A DNA stretch of 64,000 nt. Origin: Henningerozyma blattae CBS 6284. Lineage: Eukaryota; Ascomycota; Saccharomycetes; Saccharomycetales; Saccharomycetaceae. The notes under the pieces are model-generated. The model was not told the DNA's origin. It searched no databases and saw only the letters and a program-made list of their open reading frames with translations. This document shows positions 49,024 through 56,616 of this stretch, in pieces. The position numbers and the translations under genes were made by a program. Positions within the stretch are counted from its first letter, which is position 1; each line of letters starts with the position of its first letter. The stretch is from positions 124,001 through 188,000 of the forward strand of contig NC_020186.1 in assembly GCF_000315915.1 (NCBI RefSeq), in the 5' to 3' direction.

Positions 49024-51246
49024 CTAAAACACCTCGCGGAAAAAGCCTGCAGGCGGCACGGGTTGTGTCTCGTTTTCGGTGTCGTTTTCGTCGTCATGGC
49101 TGCTCAGACTAAAACTGGTTCGGCCGAAACTCGTGCCGGAATCGTCGAGGGTCGTGCACGTGACGTTGTGTGGCGGCACAGAAGAAGCGGCAGAGGAGGA
49201 GGCAGAGGAGGGTGTGGCGGCACGGGCCACGTGCTTGCGAGGAGGGGGCACTGGTGGAGGCACGTGATGTGTGGCGGCAGAGGAGGACGAGGAAAAGGGG
49301 TCGCTGTCACGTGAGGACTGCGTGGTGAGCGAGTCGCAGTCACGTGTGTCGCGGTAGTGGTGGCCGGTCCAGTGTTCGAATGCTGGTGGGCGCAAGGGTC
49401 CTGTGGAAGTTTGGCGGGTGTGGAGCATGGCGGCAGACAGGAGGGAGAGCAGGGCAATGGCGCCGACGACACCTCCTACGACGCCTCCTGCTACTTTGCC
49501 GGCGTTGTTGTTGTTGTGTTTGTGGGTGGTGGGGGTGGGGGTGGGGGTGAGGGTGCTTGGGCTGGTGGTAGTGGCAGAGGCAACAGAGGCAGACCCCACG
49601 TCTAAGCGGGCACGCAAGTAGCCCAGACTGGTTGTGATGGGGCCGACGTACGAGGGTAATGCGCTGGAGCTGAAGCTGGCAGGTTCGACTATCGTGGTGG
49701 GCAGTTCGGTGGTGATGGTGGTTGCTGTGTCGGTGAGGATGTATTCTTGCAGGTAGCAAAACATTAGGACGTCTGGGTTGCTAACAGAGACGAGTTCGTA
49801 GGATACAGGAGTGTGTGAGGAGGAGGAGGAGGGGCGACTGCTTGTGGTGGTTTGCAATTGCAGTGCCTCGCTGGGCGTTTCGCTGGGCGTTTCGCTAGGC
49901 GTTTCGCTAGGCGTCTTACTTTGTGTCAGACTTGGCATGGTATTTTGTGACACGCGACGAGAAGTTTGGCGGCGAGCAGTCGGGTGGAAATCCTGGCTGG
50001 AGTTCTCAGCCGTGGCAATGATGTAGTTGTCACGGGACACCGCATGTGTGGGTGAGGTGGAAGCTGAGGAAAACGCAGGGGCGGAGGCACGTGACGGGGT
50101 GGCGGGGTCGTTTTTGTCCGAGAATGTTTGCAAGGCTTCAGGGTCCTTGGAGAATGTGCCGAAAGTGGGGCTTGCCGAGTTTGGCACATGTGCGGATTCG
50201 GGCTGGCCAGACACAAACGCCTGTACAGACAGAGCATTAGGGCTGGAGCTGGAGCTGTGGCTGTGGCTATTGATGGAAGGTGTTTGTTGCGGCACGGACG
50301 TCTCAGAGGTGGTAGTGCCTTCGATTGTAGAGTCTTCGATTGTAGAGCCTTCGATTGTAGAGCCTTCGATTGTAGTGCTGGCCAGAAAAGTGTCAATTCT
50401 GAGGGTATTCGTAATTGATTCAATACTTTGGATGGTGTTAACGCCAGAACTTGTATCACGAATAGCATCAATTGACTCACTGGTTGTGGTACTGGTGGTA
50501 CTGGTGGTACTGGTGGTACTGGTGGTACTGGTGGTAGATGGGGCCGTGCTCATGTCTTCAATTATTTCACCCCCACTCGTTGTCGTGTCACTCTCGCTAC
50601 TTGCATTTGGTGTTTTGGTTTCGCTTGCCTCGGTCTTAACCCTCGTTCTCGTCTTGGATAATCGTCCAAATATATTCGTACTCTTTACCGCTGCGCTTGT
50701 CGTAACGCTCTCTTCATTCTCCTCCCCCTCGTCATCCTCAATTGCAGTACTACTCGTCGTCATACTTGAACTACCGCTCATCGTCTCACTGCTTGTAGTA
50801 ACAACCAAACGACTGGCTTTCATGTATTCACTATAAATCGATTCATGCAGAGCAGACTCTCGTATAATTGAATCTTGTAATACCGGTTCGTCACTAATCA
50901 ACGATACAATTGTTTCATAAAAACTCGTGCTACTGCTGCCGCTCACTCTCTTGCTGTTATATTTCGAATCACTTGTCATTTCATATAAACTTTTAACAGT
51001 TGTCTCACTCAACGTCATACTATAAGGTGTTTCCATACTCATGCTTGTTGTAGTACTCTCACTCTCGACGCTTTCCCAACTCTCCTCCCCACTCTCGTTG
51101 CTCAACTCATCTGTTGCAAAACTATATCCACTCGTTATACTAATCACTGATGGTTCAACAACACTAGGTATAATAGACTTGATAGAACTGGGTTGACTTG
51201 TAATGGGTCGACTGACCTCTAGATACCATGAAGAATTCATATTCAT
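49024..51246 (-). CDS. TDA7: Tda7/YDL211C-like Ser/Thr-rich single-pass membrane protein
   Basis: 740 codons, ATG at 51246. About 580 residues of Ser/Thr-rich, mucin-like sequence contain tandem repeats: STT units (about 237-255), STIEGSTIEG units (about 285-305) and PSETPSET units (about 435-455). One transmembrane helix follows at about 581-605 (GKVAGGVVGGVVGAIALLSLL), then a cytosolic tail of about 135 residues with PPPVPPPRKH. No N-terminal signal peptide is obvious. S. cerevisiae Tda7 and its paralogue YDL211C share this plan and are vacuolar/membrane proteins of unclear role. Position between RHO5 and NOP13 fits YNL176C. The 3' two thirds are GC-rich; the 5' third is AT-rich. Confidence 0.8.
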   Translation of the reverse strand: MNMNSSWYLEVSRPITSQPSSIKSIIPSVVEPSVISITSGYSFATDELSNESGEESWESVESESTTTSMSMETPYSMTLSETTVKSLYEMTSDSKYNSKRVSGSSSTSFYETIVSLISDEPVLQDSIIRESALHESIYSEYMKASRLVVTTSSETMSGSSSMTTSSTAIEDDEGEENEESVTTSAAVKSTNIFGRLSKTRTRVKTEASETKTPNASSESDTTTSGGEIIEDMSTAPSTTSTTSTTSTTSTTSTTTSESIDAIRDTSSGVNTIQSIESITNTLRIDTFLASTTIEGSTIEGSTIEDSTIEGTTTSETSVPQQTPSINSHSHSSSSSPNALSVQAFVSGQPESAHVPNSASPTFGTFSKDPEALQTFSDKNDPATPSRASAPAFSSASTSPTHAVSRDNYIIATAENSSQDFHPTARRQTSRRVSQNTMPSLTQSKTPSETPSETPSETPSEALQLQTTTSSRPSSSSSHTPVSYELVSVSNPDVLMFCYLQEYILTDTATTITTELPTTIVEPASFSSSALPSYVGPITTSLGYLRARLDVGSASVASATTTSPSTLTPTPTPTTHKHNNNNAGKVAGGVVGGVVGAIALLSLLSAAMLHTRQTSTGPLRPPAFEHWTGHHYRDTRDCDSLTTQSSRDSDPFSSSSSAATHHVPPPVPPPRKHVARAATPSSASSSAASSVPPHNVTCTTLDDSGTSFGRTSFSLSSHDDENDTENETQPVPPAGFFREVF
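49157..49346. promoter_or_regulatory. Cluster of five CACGTG E-boxes inside TDA7
   Basis: CACGTG occurs at 49157-49162, 49228-49233, 49261-49266, 49308-49313 and 49341-49346, with a sixth at 50088-50093. Four of the six are followed by GA or preceded by T, approaching the Cbf1/Pho4 forms. They overlap codons for different residues (His-Val, Arg-Asp and others), so the protein repeat does not explain them. Confidence 0.4.
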
Positions 51247-51881
51247 TTGCGATTGCGTAGCTGTGATTGTTTTTTTAAAAAAAAGCTTTTAAATTTTCAT
51301 AAAAAAAAGAATACCACTTTGTTTTATACAATTAAATTTATTCCAATCTTTCAATCCTCAACTCATTAAGGTTTTATTTCTATATAAATTTTATTTTTTA
51401 ATTTTTATTTGTCTTCTATTTAAGCACTAAATAAATAACCTTTAAACTGTCACAATCTCTATCTATCTCTCCTCTTCTTCTATTTTCTATTCAATTCACA
51501 ATTATATATTTCTTCCACCTCTTCTTCTATTCCACTCTACTTATCACTATCCAAAAAATACTCCCCCACTTGACTAAACATTCTTTTTTTTTTTTTTTTT
51601 TTTTTTTATTACATATGATAAATTCTGAAATATTTGGTCTTTTCCTTTTAGAACCTTCCTCTTCCCGTTGCGGAAACATGATTCCCCCATTTGAGGACAC
51701 CACACATTTTCTTAATATCATATTGTTTTAAAATACAGTATGTAGAAAAAAAATTAATTAAATTAAAACAAATAAATAAATATACAGTTGCATTTGCATT
51801 TGCATTTGCACTCGCACTTGCATTTGCACTCGCACTCGCACTCGCACTTGCATTTGCAGTTACATTTACACACATTTTGAC
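51247..51881. other. TDA7 promoter / NOP13 3' region
   Basis: AT-rich. A T run of about 26 lies at 51,583-51,608 and a hexamer array at 51,789-51,860, just downstream of the NOP13 stop. No coding frame is seen. Confidence 0.6.
51789..51860. repeat. Hexamer array (GCATTT/GCACTC/GCACTT) after NOP13
   Basis: About 12 hexamers in tandem with alternating GCATTT, GCACTC and GCACTT units, within 25 bp of the NOP13 stop codon. They would lie in its 3' untranslated region. Confidence 0.9.
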
Positions 51882-53051
51882 TCAATCAAATACAGTTTTT
51901 TTACCTTCAGAGGGAACAATGGCTGCAGATGCTCTTTGTGCCTTGGCTAATGCAATACTACTCTTTAGACGGTTATTATTACCAATTTCATTCTTACGAT
52001 ATGTGTTTTTAGTAAAATTATCCTTCTTAAACGTCGAAGGTTCCTTAGCAAATGTAGATGTCTCCCTGGTAGCTCTATTCTCCTTTCTATAATCATCAGG
52101 CAAATCAAACCCTTCCTTAGGTCTTACACTTCTAACCACTCTTTTACTTCTATCTTCACCATATTCCATTCTTATTGGTCTGCCAGCAATCTTTCTACAA
52201 CTCTTATCCTTTAATGCCTTCGTCGCACTCTCCTCTGTTAAGAAATCTATAAATGAAAACCCTTTACACTTACCAGTATCTTCAAATGTAGCGGTACGAA
52301 TCTTGACAATCTCACCACAATGTTGGAAATGACTCCTTAATAATTCATCAGTAGTGTCATATGATAAATTACCAACAAATAAAATTCTACTTGGTGGGTT
52401 TTTAGACATGGAGACTAAATCATCTCTATTTGGTCTACCTTCATAATTCTTGGAATTCTTAATCAATAATTTTCTACCATTCAATTGACATTCACTTAAT
52501 GATATAACACTTTCCATTTGTGCTTCAGTTTCAAAATCCATATAACAAAACCCTTTTATTTTTAATTTTTTACCATCATTTTGAGCTAAAGGTAATTTGA
52601 CTCTTATTATATTGGCATCTTTAACTTGTTTAGATTCTTCCAAAGTCTTGGTCTTGGCAACAATCAATCTAATTAATTCTTCTTTAGTAGTATCAAACGA
52701 TAAATTACCAATCCAAACACCATATTTGGATACATCTTTCTTCACATCATCTTGAGTATCATTTTGTTTATCATCTCCCTCTTTCTTGGAAGCATCTTTC
52801 TTGTATTCTTCAATAGATGATGGATCAATATTATATTTAGCATTAATTTCTTCCAAAGTAATCTTACCTCTTCTTAATAAACGTTTTTGTTTTTTAGAAA
52901 GAGGAACTGAACTTTCTAAACTAATTTCAATTTCATCTTCAGCTTTTCTTTTTTTAGTAGGATCAGTTAAAGCTTGAGCAATTTTTTCTGATTGCTTTTC
53001 ATCTACTTTTAGTTCAGTATCCTGTGATTTAGTTTCCTTATCTTTACTCAT
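51882..53051 (-). CDS. NOP13: Nop13 nucleolar RNA-binding protein
   Basis: 389 codons (403 in S. cerevisiae). The N-terminus is acidic and lysine-rich (KKRKAEDEIEISLESSVPLSKKQKRLLRRGK). RRM1 covers about 107-205 (VWIGNLSFDTTKEEL, GFCYMDF) and RRM2 about 218-300 (ILFVGNLSYDTTDELL, KCKGFSFIDF). A basic tail follows. Nop13 is a pre-ribosome component related to Nop12. The promoter has a perfect PAC and an RRPE-type element. Order TDA7-NOP13-MDG1 is as in YNL176C-YNL175C-YNL173C, without YNL174W. Confidence 0.95.
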   Translation of the reverse strand: MSKDKETKSQDTELKVDEKQSEKIAQALTDPTKKRKAEDEIEISLESSVPLSKKQKRLLRRGKITLEEINAKYNIDPSSIEEYKKDASKKEGDDKQNDTQDDVKKDVSKYGVWIGNLSFDTTKEELIRLIVAKTKTLEESKQVKDANIIRVKLPLAQNDGKKLKIKGFCYMDFETEAQMESVISLSECQLNGRKLLIKNSKNYEGRPNRDDLVSMSKNPPSRILFVGNLSYDTTDELLRSHFQHCGEIVKIRTATFEDTGKCKGFSFIDFLTEESATKALKDKSCRKIAGRPIRMEYGEDRSKRVVRSVRPKEGFDLPDDYRKENRATRETSTFAKEPSTFKKDNFTKNTYRKNEIGNNNRLKSSIALAKAQRASAAIVPSEGKKTVFD

Positions 53052-53625
53052 ATTATTTTATTTTAATTTAATTTATTTTTTCTAAAATACTCTTGTTTGC
53101 CAAAAGTTGGTTCTAGAGATACAATTTATTCTACTTTGTAATGTGAATTAATGTTTTTTTTTTATTTTTTTTTTTTTTTATTTTATTTATTAAATATAGT
53201 AAATATATTTTATAAGCTCATCGCTTGATTTAAAAAATTTTCCGAATTTCCATATGAGTGGATTAATTAGGAAATAAGAAATATCAAATAAAATATAGCA
53301 TGTAAAAAGATTCGATTTTAAAAGCGAAACGTATAATAAAAAAGAAAAGAAATATTATATATGTATGTATAAAATTATAATAACAATAAATGTATAGGGA
53401 GTTGTTTGTTTATAAATAATATAATCAGATTACATTAGGAATATGAATATGGAAAAGGAAACATGCAAAAGGAAAAGGAAGGGGGTAATATATTAGGATG
53501 CATAAGAATAAAAATAAAATAAAATAAAACCATCAAGTGTAAAAGAAAAAAATAAAATGAAATAATAAACAAAAGAAAATCAGGTATATTACATATTGAA
53601 GAAACTAATCAAACAAACAAAACTC
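53052..53625. other. NOP13 promoter / MDG1 3' region
   Basis: AT-rich 574 bp with T tracts near 53,153-53,180, and the PAC/RRPE pair annotated separately. No gene is seen. Confidence 0.6.
53215..53241 (-). promoter_or_regulatory. PAC and RRPE elements upstream of NOP13
   Basis: On the coding (minus) strand 53215-53224 reads GCGATGAGCT, an exact PAC element. 53232-53241 is AAAATTTTTT, an RRPE-type element. They are 7 bp apart and 165-190 bp before the ATG, the classical arrangement of ribosome-biogenesis promoters. Confidence 0.75.
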
Positions 53626-55029
53626 TCATGGGAGTCTTTTTTTTATTTTAATCCAAATACTTTCACGAAAATGTTCACAATCATCATCATTTAAATATTT
53701 GTTGTTAATTTCATTATTGGAAGAACCTCCCTTTGGAGATGCATTTTTTGATCCACTTTTGGATGAACTCTTAATCGTATTTTTAGAGGTACTTTTTGAT
53801 GTATTTTTGCTGGTATCCTTTTTGGATTTCTTTTTTTCCTTCTCTGGTGGAGTTGTATTATAAGCTATGAATTTTTGGTCAGAGGAATCTTTTGAAGATC
53901 TTTTTGATTTTTCTTTACCAGATTTAGTGGGTGAATTTTCCTTGGATGAAGATTTGGATAAGCCCTTTGAAGAATCTTTATCCTTTGGCTTATTCTTCTT
54001 CTCACCATCATCTTTCTTTCCTTTCGTCTTCTTTTCGTTTGACTTTGATTTCGAAGAGGAATCTGTTTTCTTCAAAAGTGAAGATAAGATTGATTTTGGT
54101 TGATCAGAATCATTACTTTCACTCTTTACAAAGTCATCTTGTTTCTGTTTCTTATCATCTTCCACTAAGCTTTTCCTATAACCAGCCTTATCTTTAGAAA
54201 TTTTCTTGGATCTCACTGGTTGGATCCCTTGTTCTCGTACATTATTGACATCAAGAGGTATATCTGTAGCAGCAGTGGTTGGAGTGGTGCCAGTTTTCAA
54301 TTGTATAGTATCGATTTGTCTTAATTCATCATTAGCAGAAGCAACATCCGGTACGGATAGCATATCATTAGTAACCACTTTATTAGCATCAAAAAATTCA
54401 TCCTCATCTATTAATTCTTGATATCCATTGGAACTACCATCTGGAAGGGCTGTTTGTGAATTATCAATGTCAATAATGTCTTCAGACATAACAATTCTTT
54501 CCCCAGTTAATTTATTAGTTCTAATCTTTCTTCTAATTTTAACTTTCTTACTTTGTTGAACAGGTTGCTCCGTAGATTCTTCATTATCCACTGCAGTTGT
54601 GCCTTCTAATTTATCCATATCTTTATTAGAATCTTTATCAGTAGGTTGTTTAATCTCTTGGGTTTGCGTTTGCGTTTCTGTTTCTATTTCTGTTTGCACT
54701 GGAATCTCTTTATCAAATTCATCAAAATCTACTTGTAATTCATCTATATTAATATAATTGTTTTCAATCCCTGAATCCCTTTCCACACAAGTCTTGTAAT
54801 AATTGTTTATAGACCAATGATCATCTACGATAAATTTGAATCGAATCCGATTTTCTTCATCATTTGTATCTAATTCGCTCAAATCAAAGATAACTTTCAA
54901 TTTGAAATCATTATTCGATATCGATTTCTCCATAGGTATTTGAGTACTCCAATTATTAAATGATCCTGATAACTTGACTGATTTAGGTCCATTAGGCCAA
55001 CGGAAAATATAAGTGGCTTTTTTGGGCAT
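53626..55029 (-). CDS. MDG1: Mdg1/Crp1-like protein with AMPK-type glycogen-binding fold
   Basis: 467 codons, ATG at 55029. The N-terminal ~95 residues are the CBM48/AMPK-beta-like domain (ATYIFRWPNGPKSVKLSGSF, NNW, FKFIVDDHW). The rest is charged, with low-complexity Lys/Ser/Asp repeats (KSSSKENSPTKSGKEKSKRS). In S. cerevisiae, Mdg1 (366 residues) acts in G-protein signalling and Crp1 (465) binds cruciform DNA; they are ohnologues. The length is nearer Crp1, but the position between NOP13 and APC1 is that of MDG1 (YNL173C). The family is secure; which ohnologue is less so. Confidence 0.88.
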   Translation of the reverse strand: MPKKATYIFRWPNGPKSVKLSGSFNNWSTQIPMEKSISNNDFKLKVIFDLSELDTNDEENRIRFKFIVDDHWSINNYYKTCVERDSGIENNYINIDELQVDFDEFDKEIPVQTEIETETQTQTQEIKQPTDKDSNKDMDKLEGTTAVDNEESTEQPVQQSKKVKIRRKIRTNKLTGERIVMSEDIIDIDNSQTALPDGSSNGYQELIDEDEFFDANKVVTNDMLSVPDVASANDELRQIDTIQLKTGTTPTTAATDIPLDVNNVREQGIQPVRSKKISKDKAGYRKSLVEDDKKQKQDDFVKSESNDSDQPKSILSSLLKKTDSSSKSKSNEKKTKGKKDDGEKKNKPKDKDSSKGLSKSSSKENSPTKSGKEKSKRSSKDSSDQKFIAYNTTPPEKEKKKSKKDTSKNTSKSTSKNTIKSSSKSGSKNASPKGGSSNNEINNKYLNDDDCEHFRESIWIKIKKRLP

Positions 55030-55894
55030 CTTTAAAAGAGGAGAAGGGGGTATAGAGTTTAATAGATGTGTTTGCTTGTTTTTTCTTATACGTAAATATA
55101 TATATATATGTATATATATGAGTATGTTTGGATGTGTTAGTGTGTTTTCTTATAATATACAAATATCCTAGTCTTAGTTTTTACTGTTCTAGAGATAAGA
55201 ACAACAAGACTTCGGAGTGTTTATTTTAAAAGGTTATTTAGAATTGGCCTATTTAAATAGTGCAGATCCCATGAATCGTGCCACGAAACCCTTTACGTGG
55301 TGAATACCGGGGAGACGTGTTGTGTGGTAACGGAGATAGGCGCGTTAGATTGAGTCAGCAGTTATGCACGGGAACGGTGGCCAGACAACACGCGCAGTCC
55401 GCAAGTATTATAGAGTGTGTGGGCAGTGCACAATGGTCAGGAACGGCTTATTCAGGGGTCTGCGGAAGGAAACCCGGGGGAGACTGGCGGAGTTTTGCTA
55501 ACTAAAAGTAGCTCTTATCTGGTGATGTGATTTGGGCTAGTTCCTGAGTTATTTATGATATGACACTGCTGGAATATGATTATATCATTTTGTATTAAGT
55601 GGTAAAAGACTTTTTATCACGTGACTATTTAAGAAATATATTCATTTTAGTTATAGTCTTTACTATATATGTCTAAATAAAGTAATCGTCTTTACATTTT
55701 AAATACTGTATAACAATGTCTAACTCTCTTGAATCCCAGTAAGTTGATGTTCCACGCCTGCTGGATAGTTGTTTCTCAGCTGTGGTCAGCTGATCTGTCC
55801 TCTCTCGAGGCTTCTCTTGTACTGATTTCTTGTAAGTATTACGTGGAAGGCGACGGCACTTAGACGGGTTTACAACATTTTTTCAAAGAACAGA
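55030..55894. other. MDG1 promoter and spacer to tRNA-Pro
   Basis: A TA-rich stretch (about 55,095-55,120) lies near MDG1. A GC-rich structured block covers about 55,262-55,500. A perfect ATCACGTGAC lies at 55,615-55,624, followed by AT-rich DNA. No protein gene is recognised. Confidence 0.55.
55262..55500. ncRNA. Candidate structured RNA or complex promoter block upstream of MDG1
   Basis: A GC-rich island of about 240 bp in AT-rich DNA. CCACG 55281-55285 pairs with CGTGG 55296-55300. A long-range stem pairs 55316-55323 with 55385-55392 and, after one mismatch, 55325-55327 with 55381-55383. Stacked directly inside it is TAACG 55328-55332 with CGTTA 55343-55347. A TATTTAAATA box lies at 55250-55259. 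A TGAGTCA (Gcn4-type) at 55351-55357 argues for an ordinary promoter instead. It is not matched to any known RNA by me; strand is unknown. Confidence 0.3.
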
Positions 55895-55983
55895 GGGCGT
55901 GTGGTCTAGTGGTATGATTCTCGCTTTGGGTTAATTTAACACAAGTATGCGAGAGGCCCTGGGTTCAATTCCCAGCTCGCCCC
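55895..55983 (+). tRNA. tRNA-Pro (anticodon UGG) with 17-nt intron
   Basis: 89 bp. The acceptor stem GGGCGTG pairs with CTCGCCC, the D arm starts GGTCTAGTGGTATGATT, the anticodon loop is TTTGGG-T, and the T arm is CCTGGGTTCAATTCCCAG. The exon sequence matches yeast tRNA-Pro(UGG) essentially throughout, including A and B boxes. The intron (55931-55947) follows position 37, as in other nuclear tRNA introns, and is short compared with the roughly 30-nt introns of S. cerevisiae tRNA-Pro(UGG). A TTTTCTTTTTT pol III terminator starts at 55984. Confidence 0.96.
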
Positions 55984-56616
55984 TTTTCTTTTTTGAAATT
56001 TTTTTTGGTTGATGTCAGGTGATGTGAAATTTGGAAAGGTTGCTGGCGGCAAATCAAGATATATATATATATATATAGACACATATATGAATGAATATAG
56101 GGAAAACAGCACTATATTTTTAGACAAGAACAACCAGGGTTCGTGGTATATTGGTTTGGTAACTTTTTAATCAATATTATGACAAAGCTAATCTGCAACT
56201 TAGTTTAACATAGTATTCCAAACGAAATGACAAAGTTTTATAATACAAATTAAATATCCCTATTCAATAGAAGAATGGCTTTAATTTATCCGGAAATATT
56301 CGAATCGGAAAATCTGGCGATCTTTAGTTAGATTTGGTTTTCAAAAATTAGACGCCCGATGTAGGAAAGAACACTAACCACAAACGCGTATCAAAGTTTA
56401 ATAGCAATGAAATATAAAGAATGAGTATAATGATCTACAATGAGTTAAAACTTTGCAATAATTCGTTTTGATCTTGTACTTCTATTTGAGTCGGATTTTT
56501 TCTGAAATAAATTGAGAAAATACCGAAAAGGAGAAGAAACAGTTTTCTTTTTCATTCTTTTAGGGAAAAATCATCTATAAATAAAATTATACACAACAAT
56601 ATTGGATCTATTCAAA
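55984..56616. other. tRNA-Pro terminator and APC1 promoter
   Basis: The T-rich terminator directly follows the tRNA. A TA microsatellite lies at about 56,059-56,077. A 26-bp stretch at 56,138-56,163 resembles the 5' part of a tRNA (A box) without any 3' half. The rest is AT-rich APC1 upstream sequence. Confidence 0.6.

Noticed and set aside
53225..53250. TTTTCCGAATTT as a possible centromere CDEIII
   Set aside because: The TGTTT half and trailing A run are missing, there is no CDEI at 80-160 bp, and it belongs to the PAC/RRPE-containing NOP13 promoter.
55278..55505. A 75-codon plus-strand frame upstream of tRNA-Pro
   Set aside because: It starts from GTG, not ATG, has no protein-like features, and coincides with the GC-rich structured block.
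55615..55760. CDEI-like ATCACGTG followed by AT-rich DNA as a possible point centromere
   Set aside because: No CDEIII (TGTTT...TTTCCGAA with following A run) is found at the right distance on either strand. Other CACGTG sites also lack it.
55030..56616. Ty-type LTR near the tRNA gene
   Set aside because: I looked for paired TGTTG...CAACA ends and flanking 5-bp duplications near the tRNA and saw none. No gag/pol-like frame occurs in the window.
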